From Vitellaria paradoxa (Eukaryota; Streptophyta; Magnoliopsida; Ericales; Sapotaceae), in NCBI GenBank assembly GCA_019916065.1, contig CM034241.1:24579840-24643839 (forward strand): a stretch of 64,000 nucleotides of DNA, in the 5' to 3' direction. Below are positions 34,567-45,225 of this stretch, one piece after another. The position numbers were made by a program, and so were the translations under genes. The first letter of the stretch is position 1, and the number at the start of each line of letters is the position of its first letter. The notes beneath the pieces were generated by a model that ran no database searches, was not told the DNA's origin, and saw only the letters and a list, made by a program, of their open reading frames with translations.

Positions 34567-37530
34567 ACTTCATTGTGATATACACATCAGTATTTAATTA
34601 TTTTACATATAAGTAAAATAGTAGTTACGGTGACGATTTCATCGAACCGTTGTAAGTATAATTTACATTATTCAGTTGAGATCTATTGAATTAATTATTG
34701 CATAAATAGTATGCCACTTAAACACATTCACTTAATACAGTGTAGTATTACAACCACTGCATATAGGCACCTAGGAGATTCTGATTACTGGGCTTTAGTA
34801 GCTCACCCCTTGTGGGAATATTTTTTTCAGGATATTAAGCACAGGGATACAGAAGATGAGCTGGAAAGAGATTAAATTCTCTTAAATATTCCATCAGAAG
34901 AGTTATCTATTTTTTCTTCTTTCCTGCACAGAGCTGGAGGACTTTATTTTTGGTCTGTAATAATTGTTGGATGATTGTAATTATTAAGCATAGACCTAAT
35001 TTGCTTTTATTTGGTATGTAATGTTAATAGCGTGATTGGGACACTTAGATGGCTCTGTAATATTTTTCTCTATCTTTATTTTGAGCCCTGTAGTTGAAAT
35101 CCCATCAAATGGTTCAGTCAAATTACTTATAAATATTGTTTGGGATAAACATGGGATTTTGACTATCTTAAATTTTTCTTACGGGTCAACCCCAATCTGG
35201 AGGAAAACTCTGGGGTATGACAGCGTGTTTTTATCATCTCATTTTTATACCTAACAAATAAATTCCAAGTCACCCCTGGGCATTCGGTTATGAAAATCCG
35301 GGGCGTGACACAAAAGGTCTATCACCACCTGTATTGGACGGTCCAGCTCTATTTGACCTTGATCTATCTTCCCTGATTTGATGCTCCTCATTCAGCGTGA
35401 TAATACTCCTCCGACCCATTATTCTCAATCTGGTCGCTAACCGACGCACCTCAGCTATATCAGTGCAAGTGAGGAGTTCTACTGTAATATATGTGGCCAT
35501 GACCGCAGTCTATACCTGTAAAAAATCATCCAACTGTTAGCATTGTAAACGTAAGAAATCATAGATACATATGAATTGATATTGTATGTGTACTGGGAAT
35601 AGGTATTTACTAATATCTCCCTACTAGCAGCTACCGACTGGGATCCAATAGAAGGCACGTCACGAGGAGGCCCGATAGGATGCCTAGTAATAAGGTCGTA
35701 TCATTGCATATAAGGATTAGCACGATCCATCCGACCTGTAAATGTCTCACCAATGACCACCCGAGCACGTCGATCATTCCAGGCAGTGATGTGATTAGCA
35801 TGCGTGATAGTCCAATCAGTGCCAGCCCTACCTCGACGATCAATGGCATGTAACTCGGTAGATGTATCACAAATCGAGGGCTCGTGTTGAACCATGCCAA
35901 ACTACCACATGACACGATCGGGCAAATACATCTCCACAATGTCTAAGCATATCAATGGCGATCTCGTCAACCATATCTCTCGGTCGTGAGCTGGGACATC
36001 TAGATCCGCTGGATATAGCTGCCATGTCATCTGTGACTCTGCCATCAAGTCCATCTGGTCCCTATACTCAACTAGAGTACGTGAAGATGTCAACTTAAGC
36101 CACCCGTGCCATCTGTTATTCCAAGTTGAATATAGTTATTAATTTGTTATAAAACCACTTAAGTTTGTAAATCAAGTATAAACCAATAAATTAATTTAAT
36201 GTTGTCATACCTACAGCCATATGGGTCTGCCAGCTGCACTAGGGGGACAGGCTTATGTACTGGAGGTGCAACTGCTGGTGGCTCGGCTGGTTGTGCCTCA
36301 TCTGCGTCCTCGTGCTGAGGGAGGTCAGCTCATCTGCCATGATGTCGAACAAGAGGTCTAAATTTAGTAAATCGCTCCTAGGCCCATATCTGGAGAATGC
36401 CTAACGGGCCAGCCATCTCCTTTGCCTGTGTCTTTGACTCTCTACACATCTCCTGATATAAATGCGCCAATGTTGCTGCTCCCCAGCTATACTATCCAAC
36501 ACGATCCACATCGTCGAGCAACGGTAAATACATCTGCAGGATTAAGCTGCGTGACTTATTAGGGAACAAACATCCTCTAATCAACATAAATATAGTGGCA
36601 CGGGCATGCTGTCGCACAACATCATCCTCAGCGTTAGGTGGGAGCTGTCCAAAATGTTGGAGCAACCAATTAAACTTAATCGCATTGCCCTTAATAGCGT
36701 CGGCGGATGGGGCTATGCCTAGGTGACCCTTAACTATATCCCTTCACGTAGGCACTATATGAGACATATCGACGCCTGTAACTGCCATCCCATCAACAGA
36801 TAGTCCAGTGATAGCACTGATGTCCTCTAATATAATGGTGCATTCCCCAATTGGCATGTGAAAGTGTGGGTCTCAACTCGCCATCTCTCCGCAAGTGTTG
36901 TGATCAATGACCTGTATAACATGATACAGGCCAAGCGGTAAAACCTATACACTCCGGCCCTGACGAGGTAGTCAACAACTCAAGCATCCCTAGGAGTCCG
37001 TGTAAGGTCCCGCATAAGGTGCTGGCTAGTATGAAGATCAAGTACGGAAGAATCCTGAGCAGTGCAAAGACTATAATCATAATAGGTATTGTGCAATTAT
37101 AAGTATAAAATAGAATGGAACTAACAAAGTTGAAAACATACCGTGCCATCCCCATGTAACGGTAGATTTATGTCTAAGCTGGCCACGTAGTACAGATGAA
37201 TCACGAGGTCATGGAGATAACAAAGGATGATCCTGATCACCCAGAGGACCTATAACCTAAGTACAAGTCAGAAAACAAATTAGAAATAGTGCTTACTATC
37301 ATAATAAGTTCTTGAAATTGAAGTAATAATACAAATGGATGGTGATAGCATAGTTAATATGATCAAACCATGTACTGAACTGAAAAGTTCAAAGTCTTAC
37401 AACATGTATAACAAAATAGCTAAACATCTAACAAATTACATATATGAATAATTTATGGTTGTCCGAATTACATAACAAAATGGTTTAAAGTCTCTAACAA
37501 ATTACATAATTGAAACAATCAAAAAATTAA

Positions 37531-40041
37531 CTAGCGTGCAGCTCTTTTGGGACAGTTCCTTTTATCCATCTCATTCGTAATGCGAGTCGATATTGGCTTC
37601 CCTTTCTTTCGTTTCAATTGTTCATTTGGGATGAAAGTTGGGACATTTGGCACCTCCCAATATTTTGGATCATGTAATGGATGGAGACGGGGAGCATATG
37701 TGTTAACATACGCATCAGTGCTGTACTCTGCAGAAATTATGGCCATCTAGTCATAACAACGTTCCTCACAAATGGCAATGACATGCGAGCATAGGATCCG
37801 CCGATTACTCCATTTACCACATGTGCGATGTTTATCTTTCAGTGACACCACCTGTACATGCCCACCCCCATTTACATGTTGCCCCGTAGTAATCTCATAC
37901 ACCCCGTCGATGTGATTAAATCGGACAAGTTTGTGACCTCGAGCACGTTGTTGATACTTATCAATCATTTCCATGACTCCTGGCAGATACTGAACTCCAG
38001 CCTCTTGAATTGCCACTAAAACCTCATTCCTATTATTGAAGTATGTCATAACTTTGTAAAATGTAAATTGGGCACATGCTGCTATAGGTAATGATCTGGC
38101 ACCTCGCATGACATTATTGAAACACTCAGAAATATTCGTTGTCTCATTCCTATATCTAAGGCCTCCATCATGAGACATTGTCCACCGGTCTTTAGGGATC
38201 TCCATTAAATACTTCTGTGCATCGACATTGAGGTCTCTTATCTTTTCCATTATAGAATCAAACTTGCGAATCTGTGGAGTTTTGGCAGCATGAGACATCA
38301 ACTTATTTAAATGGGAGCCGAGTAATTTCTTTTTGAAATTAGCCTCCACATGCCTCAAACAGAATCTATGGAAGGCATAAGGGGGCCCCCATCCAGAGTT
38401 AGGGGTGTTTACAGTACTGGTAATGCCAATGTGCCGATCAGAAATTAAACACAAGCTGTGCCTATTTGGAACTACATGCCTCTTTAAGTTGCGTAGAAAC
38501 CAGTACCAACTATCAAGGGACTCCTCGTCCACAACAGCAAAAGCTAGTGGGAAGATTTGTAGGTTAGCATAAGTTCCCATTGCAATTAGCAACTTCCCTT
38601 TATACTTTCCATACAGGTGAGTGCCATCTATTGTTATGACAGGCCTACAAAATTGGAAGCCATCAATAGACAACTTAAATGCCTAGAACACATACTGTAA
38701 GATGGTAGTCCCAGCGACCAGTCTTGGATGATAGCAATAATCAACAATGGTACCGGGATTATATTTTTGCACCGCATGAAGAAATACAAGTAACCTGTTG
38801 TATGACTCATCCCAATCCCCAAAAATACTGGCTATTGCCTTCTGTTTTGCAACCCATGCTTTGTTATCTGATATTACGTATTGAAATTGATTCTTGACGA
38901 CCAAAGCTAAAAAAATCGCTGAAACCGATGGATCCTTCTTCACCAATTCTTGTATGTGCATTGCAACAAACCCCGTGTCTAGCTAGGAGTGATCTCGATT
39001 CATCCGAGCATAAACACAACTATGAGGGCCCTCGTGCTTGGTGATCTCAAACTGGCCATGTCTTTTCAGTTTAGTCGCCCGTAGTCGCCAACTACAAGGA
39101 GTTTCACTGGACATCTTGCACTTAATAGCCCATCTCCTTGTATCCGACTCAACTGTTTTAAATTGAGTATTCGTTCTAACCAAGTACATCTTTAGAGCCC
39201 TCATTAACTCAGTTTTATCTTTGCATAGAACTCCAACATGAGGTTCATCTGTCATCGGGTCCCAATTTCGGCAATGGAACCTAGAAGTGCAAGAAGCTAC
39301 AGTGCTTGGCTCACTTAGAGTTGTAAACAATTGGGAGGGGGGCTGATGCAATTCTTGTTGACCCTCACAGACATCGTCATCGTCATTGTCATTAAGCCCA
39401 GCATCAACATCAACATTAGTATTGGCATCAACATCGACACTGTAATCAACATCTAACTCAAAAAGTGAACCTTCCTCTGCTAGCATTTCTTCCAGAGTTG
39501 GAGGCATAGCCGATGCATCACCACCTATTTGCTCCTCATGCTCAGCTAGCTCTTGGACCATAGCTAATTCAAGAAACTCTGCATGCACAGGATTGTTAGG
39601 CAATAGGAGATCATGAAAATTAGAAGCACCCTCTCCCTTAGAGCCAATGATGGGTGTTGCATGCACATCAGCGACAACTAGCATGTGTGGAGGACAATCA
39701 ACTGACATTAGTTGATAATCTAAGTATAAGTCAACATGCAACCATTTCAACTGATCCACTGCATCCATTATTCCCCTAACTCCTTTGTCATTTTTCACCC
39801 GAAATGGCTAATAATGAGCTGTGGATCCAACAATCACTGGATATCGATATGTAATATTAAGCTTCACCCGAGTCACATCTACGTCCAATTTGTTACACAG
39901 TTCGAGTATTAGTTTGTCATAACTTATAGTAGTTGCAACCCGAGTAGTCTCCTCGTAGTCACAGTCATATGCCAACCCCTCAACACTTGAAATGACATTC
40001 CCACCCCAATAGCAAAATACAGTGATATATTTTTCTGACAT
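37531..40041 (-). pseudogene. MuDR-type MULE transposase, four in-frame amber stops
   Basis: One frame runs from 40041 to 37531 without any frameshift. N-terminus MSEKYITVFCYWGG; an acidic middle (asp-rich repeats near 39370-39440); a MuDR zinc-finger domain with WAIKCKMSSETPCSWR and H.C near 39010-39130; the MULE catalytic core with VITIDGTHLYGKYKGKL (about 38595-38645) and LCLISDRHIG (about 38435); CLRHVEANF (about 38350); a SWIM-like finger RTCGKWSNRRILCSHV (about 37760-37830) that lacks the usual first cysteine; and a C-terminal STDAYV..YAPRLHPL..P.YW segment typical of these proteins. Stops TAG lie at 39808-39810, 38983-38985, 38683-38685 and 37747-37749. In the family this protein cuts and pastes the element. 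Here it cannot be made full length without readthrough. Confidence 0.88.
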
Positions 40042-40517
40042 CGTACCTTCTGTTACAAAAATACAAAGACAAGATTAGAGAATCTTAAAACATTAAATAA
40101 GATTGATTACTCAATACTAGTATTTATTTTGTTTAGGAGTAATTATTGGATACCTCTCAGAAAAAAAATAGACTACAGTTTCTGACACATTTATAGTTTT
40201 CGTGGAGTGATTGTTTTCTTTCTAAATTCGAAGTATAAATAGAAGTTTGTCACATTTATAGAATTTTATCGTGGCTTTGAGTATTTTAAAATGATAGATT
40301 ATAAGTGGTTTGAAATCATTTAGAAAAAGATAGTTATTTGAAACTTTCTTTATTTTTTGTTTAATAGGGATTCTATCATTTAACAAATAATGGCATCACT
40401 ATTTTGATAAAAAAATCATAGTATAAAAGTATTTATTAATATATTATTTTTTAATTTAACTAATTTTAATTTCCTAAATTTTATGTTTTTTTCCTTTCCA
40501 GTTTTTGTCATAACGCA

Positions 40518-40548
<31 letters not shown>

Positions 40549-40746
40549 TAAAATTTTCAAATTTTTTATTTTTTTATTTTCTCTTGATAACTTTTGATCT
40601 AAATACAGCTTATTTTGAAAATAAATTTAAGCTTTTAATTTTTTTAAAGGAAAAAAAATAAAAATTAGACTTTTTAAACATTAAACTTATTGTTAGAAAG
40701 ATAAAAGTGAGAGAAACACGAAAATTAGATAAACATACAATACAAT

Positions 40747-40794
40747 ATGAGAGAGAGAGAGAGAGTGTGTGTGTGTGTGTGTATGTGTGTGTGT
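40747..40794. repeat. (GA)n(GT)n compound microsatellite
   Basis: About nine GA units run directly into GT units, interrupted once by GTAT. Confidence 0.9.
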
Positions 40795-41338
40795 CATGCC
40801 ACTAAGTACGAAAACAATTGCGAATTAGTTTCCCGGAACTTAAGAAGGAAGAAGCAAAGGACAAATAGAAAACGTATCCAACAAAATGAGAAGCAATGAT
40901 GTTAGAGTTGTTTTTATTACAGCTTCTCTCAAGTTTTAAAAAATTTTCAATATTTTTATGAATTTTAAAATGATTTTTCATATAATATATAGTTCGGATG
41001 TCCAAAATACATTTTTCAAAGAAGAATTATTAGGGCATCCACAGTAGCATTTCCAAACAAACTAACTCCCTATTTTAGGGAGGTAAAATAAGAAAAGTGT
41101 CCTTTTTTTTTAATTTTCTATCAATTTTCTTGTGGTATTTCTATTTTAGCAAATGGTTGAAGCGATCTCTCAAATTTAAGGATGCTTAAGTGCTTCCCCT
41201 AAAAGTTTATTATTGTTAGAAAGGAAGTTTCTCTCTCCTACTTTCTTAATTAAATAATTTTTTTAGGGAGAAAATAATAAAGAAAAATTAAGGAATGAAT
41301 ATTTTAATGTAATATGAAATTTGAATGTCCTTTTTAAG

Positions 41339-41561
41339 TGTCAGTTTGGAATATTAAATTTGATCAAATATTTCTAAATTTTTTAATTTATTTTACATCA
41401 AAAATCTTCTACTTTCTTTAATTTGGATTAATTTTATTTAATTTTTACAAACTTTTTTTAATTTTTATCAATTTTTTCACACTTTTCAAAAAATATATTA
41501 AACACTCAACAATCCAAAATATACCCTTTTTTCCCCAAAATTTGACACTAAATAGGCACTA
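41339..41561. mobile_element. MITE-like element inside the MULE
   Basis: Starts TGTCAGTTTGGAATATT and ends AATTTGACACTAAATAGGCA. It shares internal phrases (CACACTTTTCAA, AAACACTCAACAAT) with the element at 17645-17859. The inverted ends are diverged. Confidence 0.45.
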
Positions 41562-42849
41562 AAAATAAGATTATTCTAACAATATTAAAAAAATATATTC
41601 AAAATTATTTGTTTTCTTATTTGGATATTATGGAAAACATATGAAATTTAAGAAATGAAAATAATAAAATATTAAAAAATTAATTTATTTGAAAGAGAGG
41701 TCTTTCATTTTCTTATATTTTAATCTAACTAATTAAGATTATTTATTTGAGATTTTACGTTTCTCTACTACTGTTTTAGTTAACTTTTTTTTCTCCTTTC
41801 TCTTTTCTCACGCCAAATTCACAATTTTTGGTTTGCGACACATTGAAGAAATTAAGAATAAAGGATTAAAATGGTTGTAGGTATGGTTTTTTTTATGGGT
41901 TATTTTACAATTTTTTTTATGTAAACTTATAAAATAAATTTACATTTGAGATATTTATAAGTCAAATTTTATTTATGTGCTTTTAGGCACAAGTAATATC
42001 TAATAATACAAAAATTCTATAAAAATGTTTAGAAGCTCATACGCATGGATGAGAACATACAATATCCATATCAACATGGACATGCCAGTTCAGTTCACTC
42101 GAAAGCGAGTGGCCATTAAGGAAAACAGCAGTTGGATATTGGGTTTTGTGAAGAATTGGGGGGAAAAAAATTTGGCATTCCATTGAAAAATACTTTGTAC
42201 AGTGTTTGACTTTCTACACTTAGGGAGAAACTAAAATAACATACATTATAAAGATTTTCAGGAAATAATATTGTTAGGCTTGCAAGTTAGCAGTTTGATA
42301 TGAAAATTCAGCTCATAATGGATTGGAATTTTATGAAACAGTTGTTTATCAAAGGCAAAATAAACATAGTAATACTCAGTGAGAACATAAAAAATTCAGT
42401 CTCCAATTATTAAAACATACTTCAACCCTCCAGGTTAAACCCATTTGGTTTTAAAACCACAATCCATGTAACCTGAAATACCCTCAATGTAACGTGTGAA
42501 ACATTGCATATAATCAGTTATTTATTTATTTATTTTTTCAATACATCAAAAGTGGCCCACATAATCGAGTGAAAATAAAATTATACAAAAATTTCATACG
42601 AAATCAAGTTAAGAAGGGAGGTGGGAGGAGGAGCTTATGGTGGTCTGCATGGGGGAGGAAGGACGCATAGACATGCATCCTTTGCTGGCTAATCACAAAA
42701 TGGCAGCCCGAGGCCGGTTTAGCTCGCCGGTGACTGAGGAATGACGAGAGAGAGAGCAGAAGACCGATAAGAGTTGGAGAGCAACTGAGGGAGCAAACGA
42801 GAGATGATCTGACCGAGGGGGAGCTGGGTGAGGGTTTTAAACCCAACTA

Positions 42850-42985
42850 AAACCGCGTTCTCAAAGAGCGACTTTTTTTTAAAGAACCGTTCTCTCAAAT
42901 GGTGATTTTTGGGCCACTCCTATAACTGCGCTCTCGTGTGGCACTTTTACTGTCACCCAAAAATCGCGATTTCAAATCACAATTT
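42850..42985. repeat. Sub-terminal array of imperfect palindromes, right end
   Basis: Four units at 42850-42876, 42884-42910, 42924-42948 and 42959-42985, each of the form AACCGCGTTCTCAAAGAGCGA or a variant, in the inverted orientation of the left-end array. They lie just inside the right TIR. Confidence 0.6.
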
Positions 42986-43009
42986 CACTAATAGCATTTT
43001 ACTAAATAT

Positions 43010-43077
43010 TTTTCGCCAGGTTGTATTTGCACAAAAAATTTTACTATTAACGGTAAAATAAAAAAAATTCCCGAACT
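43010..43077 (-). repeat. Right terminal inverted repeat of the large MULE
   Basis: Inverse of 30508-30573. It ends only about 630 bp upstream of the ALP1-like start codon, so the MULE borders that gene's promoter. Confidence 0.7.
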
Positions 43078-43710
43078 CCACCGAGTACATGCAATTTCAC
43101 TGCCAACTATGTTTGCAGAGTAATGTACCGATGTCAGCCTACGTCATGTCAATGAACTACTTTTGACGTATTTTTCAATGATTTTCTTAGCTTTGCTCAT
43201 TTTGGTTCCTTCCCCTTTTACCCCTTTTTCCTGAACTTTCCTCTCGTCTTTCCCAATTCCCAAACGTGTTGATTCCAAGCGTGTGTCTCAACAGTCAACC
43301 CCCCAATCTATCGACAAAAAACCATCAGCCCACCCCCCCTCCCCCACAAAAAAAAAAAAATCCCCAACCGCGTTTGCAAAACCGCCAATCTCTGATTCGA
43401 TCGATGCAAAAATCCGAGTCATCGTCAAACCTTCATCTCCACCGCGTTCACACGCTTCCTTACCCCACTTCGCCATCGCATTCATACCTGCGTCTCTCTA
43501 TCCTTCCGCTCGCCTTCATGGGTCTTTGTATATATACTAATAATCATCTCCATTTTCAGCAAGTTCAAACGGGTTCAAACTCTTTCCTTGGTTTTTATTC
43601 AAAACCCAATTCCTCAAGTTCAAACGAGTTCAAACTTCCAATTCGCTTCTGGGTTTTCACATTTAAATTCAAAGTTGATTTCTTCTCCGAACACTTCCTG
43701 ACTCAATTTG
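43078..43710 (+). promoter_or_regulatory. Promoter and 5' leader region of the ALP1-like gene
   Basis: From about 43200 the sequence changes to pyrimidine-rich leader-like DNA. A TATA-like TATATATA lies at 43529-43536, about 175 bp before the start codon. If transcription begins upstream of 43518, an ATG there opens a frame of 79 codons that overlaps the main start (see findings). Other frames in this stretch look like chance. No transcription start can be read from sequence alone. Confidence 0.35.
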
Positions 43711-45225
43711 ATGGAAGTCTCTCCCTTCTCGTTTCTCGACCCGGAGGATTACACTAATAATTTTTACAGCTTGGACCAAGAAACTGACGATAATGGTGGC
43801 AAAAAGAGGCAAAGGATAGACTACGGTGACGAGAATGAAGAATCAGCGTTGAAGGAGGTGCTCTCCACATTGCTGTTGTTCGACGAAGAAGAGAAATCGG
43901 AGAAGTGGGCGGCGGAGTCCGAGCATCACAAGTCGCTCGTCGAGGCCTTTTCCAAGCACAAAGCCCAAGCGATGGGCGAGTATTACAACCAGTTTGGCTG
44001 GTTGTCTTCCGATTTCGATGAGACTCAACAACAGATGCGGACCAAGCGAGCTCGCAGCGAATCCAACAGTGTTGTCGCAGATGTTATTGCTTCTGAGAGT
44101 AATGTTTCCGATGGCTCTGCCCAATCGGGTTGTACTAGCGGTGGCGGGGGCCAGCAGCACCGCCGGTTGTGGGTCAAAAACCGGTCGAAAGCGTGGTGGG
44201 AGCAGTGCAGCCACCCGGATTTCCCAGAGGAGGAATTCCGGAAAGGGTTTCGGATGAGCAGAGCTACCTTCAATTTGATATGCCAGGAGCTTGATTCGGT
44301 GGTGAACAAGAAAGACACAATGCTTCGCCTGGCAATCCCGGTTCGCCAGCGCGTTGCGGTTTGCATATGGAGGTTAGCAACAGGGGAGCCTCTTCGAATG
44401 GTGTCGAAGCGATTTGGGTTGGGCATTTCAACTTGTCACAAGCTTGTTCTTGAGGTTTGCTCTGCAATCAAGACTGTTCTAATGCCCAAGTTCCTCCAAT
44501 GGCCTGAAGAGAGTAAATTGCAGGAGATCAAGAATGAGTTCGAATTGATTTCTGGGATACCTGATGTGGGTGGTTCCATTTACACGACCCATGTTCCCAT
44601 TATTGCCCCAAAGATGAGTGTCGCAGCTTACTTCAATAAGCGTCACACGGAGCGAAATCAGAGGACTTCTTATTCAATTACAGTTCAGGGAATCGTTGAT
44701 TCAAAGGGTGTTTTCACCGATGTCTGCATTGGCTGGCCTGGTTCAATGCCTGATGACAAGATACTGGAGAAGTCTGCTCTGTATGAACGAGCAAGTCGGG
44801 GGCTTTTGAAGGATGTTAGGATTGTTGGCAATTCCGGGTATCCGCTAATGGACTGGGTTTTGGTTCCTTATGCGCATCAAAACCTTACTTGGACTCAACA
44901 CGGGTTTAATGAGAAAATCGGGGAGGTTCACAAGGTTGCGAAGGAGGCTTTTGCGAGGTTGAAAGGGAGGTGGAGTTGCTTGCAGAAGCGAACAGAGGTG
45001 AAGCTCGAGGACTTGCCTGTTGTTCTTGGGGCTTGTTGTGTGCTGCACAACATATGCGAGATGAGAAATGAAACAGTGGATCCGGGGCTGAGGTTTGATC
45101 TATTCGATGACGAGATGGTGCTAGAGAATAATAGCGTGAGGTCTGTGAGTGCCTTGCAGGCCAGGGATCATATTGCTCACAATCTCCTACACCATAACTT
45201 TGCAGGCACTTCTTTTCTTCTATAG
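43711..45225 (+). CDS. ALP1/HARBI1-like domesticated PIF-Harbinger transposase protein
   Basis: Intact 504-codon frame without introns. It starts at the first ATG (MEVSPFSFLDPEDY) and stops at TAG 45223-45225. The codon before, TTG at 43708, is not a start. Residues 1-115 are acidic and low-complexity, with basic clusters KKRQR (31-35) and TKRAR (111-115) that could be nuclear signals. Residues about 145-280 contain RKGFRMSRATFNLICQEL and a helix-turn-helix-like RQRVAVCIWRLATGEPLR (from about 212). The DDE_Tnp_4 nuclease fold follows (about 288-455), ending NICEMR. Two catalytic aspartates of active PIF-Harbinger transposases appear replaced: Tyr291 (IYTTHV) and Asn374 (GNSGYP). Glu412 (AKEAF) remains. 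Closest remembered relatives are Arabidopsis At5g12010/At4g29780-type proteins. ALP1 itself associates with Polycomb repressive complex 2. A nuclear, non-cutting role is likely but inferred. Confidence 0.92.
   Translation: MEVSPFSFLDPEDYTNNFYSLDQETDDNGGKKRQRIDYGDENEESALKEVLSTLLLFDEEEKSEKWAAESEHHKSLVEAFSKHKAQAMGEYYNQFGWLSSDFDETQQQMRTKRARSESNSVVADVIASESNVSDGSAQSGCTSGGGGQQHRRLWVKNRSKAWWEQCSHPDFPEEEFRKGFRMSRATFNLICQELDSVVNKKDTMLRLAIPVRQRVAVCIWRLATGEPLRMVSKRFGLGISTCHKLVLEVCSAIKTVLMPKFLQWPEESKLQEIKNEFELISGIPDVGGSIYTTHVPIIAPKMSVAAYFNKRHTERNQRTSYSITVQGIVDSKGVFTDVCIGWPGSMPDDKILEKSALYERASRGLLKDVRIVGNSGYPLMDWVLVPYAHQNLTWTQHGFNEKIGEVHKVAKEAFARLKGRWSCLQKRTEVKLEDLPVVLGACCVLHNICEMRNETVDPGLRFDLFDDEMVLENNSVRSVSALQARDHIAHNLLHHNFAGTSFLL

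Larger units (their letters stand above)
31642..35310 (+). mobile_element. Gypsy (chromovirus-type) solo LTR of 3.67 kb inside a PMD exon
   Basis: Starts TGTAATAACCTGAATTTT and ends TCCGGGGCGTGACA, the usual style of Tekay/Del-type LTRs. It is flanked by CAAAA at 31637-31641 and 35311-35315. A TATA-like CTATAAATTG lies near 32365. If it and one duplication copy are removed, the PMD reading frame continues without a shift. Other internal features are a four-copy word GTCAAAAAG.TAGCATGATT between 32150 and 32285 (one copy truncated) and two tRNA-like segments. It contains no coding sequence. Confidence 0.88.
31158..37262 (-). pseudogene. Plant mobile domain (PMD) gene of the MULE, split by a solo LTR
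   Basis: Exons read on the minus strand: about 37262-37142 (DSSVLRGQLRHKSTVTWGW), 37054-36211 (AERWRVETHTFHMPIGECT, ITGLSVDG, AIKFNWLLQHFGQLPPNAE), 36112-35611 (WQLYPADLDVPAHDREIW, HAIDRRGRAGTDWTITHA, TFTGRMDRANPYMQ) and 35515-35311 continuing at 31641-31158. Introns of 87, 98 and 95 bp have GT...AG ends (37055-37141, 36113-36210, 35516-35610). These phrases are typical of the PMD family, named in databases after a phosphatase-7 long-form homolog, which includes host proteins MAIN and MAIL1 and many transposon-encoded copies. Molecular function is unknown. Scattered stops (for example TAG at 35510-35512) plus the LTR make it a pseudogene. The first exon and start are uncertain. Confidence 0.75.
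40042..42849. other. Non-coding right part of the large MULE
   Basis: Upstream of the transposase start. Contains an A-run (40517-40543), a (GA)n(GT)n microsatellite (about 40747-40794), a GGGCATCCACAGTAGCA-type MITE end near 41034 and a MITE at 41339-41561. No further gene is seen. The minus-strand frame at 42604-42846 has no recognisable domain. Confidence 0.5.
30508..43077 (-). mobile_element. Large MULE carrying transposase and PMD genes
   Basis: The left terminal repeat (30508 onward: AATTCGAGTTTTTTTTTG, then CTATTAATCGTAAAA, then TTTTTGTGCAAATACA) is inverted at the right end (TGTATTTGCACAAAAAA, TTTTACTATTAACGG, ATTCCCGAACT ending 43077). It encloses, on the minus strand, a MuDR-type transposase and downstream a plant mobile domain gene. 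It also contains a solo LTR inserted in the latter (31642-35310) and a MITE (about 41339-41561). Subtracting the LTR it is about 8.9 kb. The target duplication could not be confirmed: the flanks share only CCGA near the junction. Both genes are broken, so it is probably immobile on its own. Confidence 0.7.

Noticed and set aside
30499..43086. 9-bp target duplication of the large MULE
   Set aside because: Flanking bases share only CCGA in different register, so no duplication can be claimed.
43708..43710. TTG as start of the ALP1-like protein
   Set aside because: The next codon is ATG, and plant nuclear genes do not normally start at TTG.
43843..44426. Minus-strand open frames inside the ALP1-like gene
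   Set aside because: They are shadows of a well-conserved plus-strand coding sequence and show no domain of their own.
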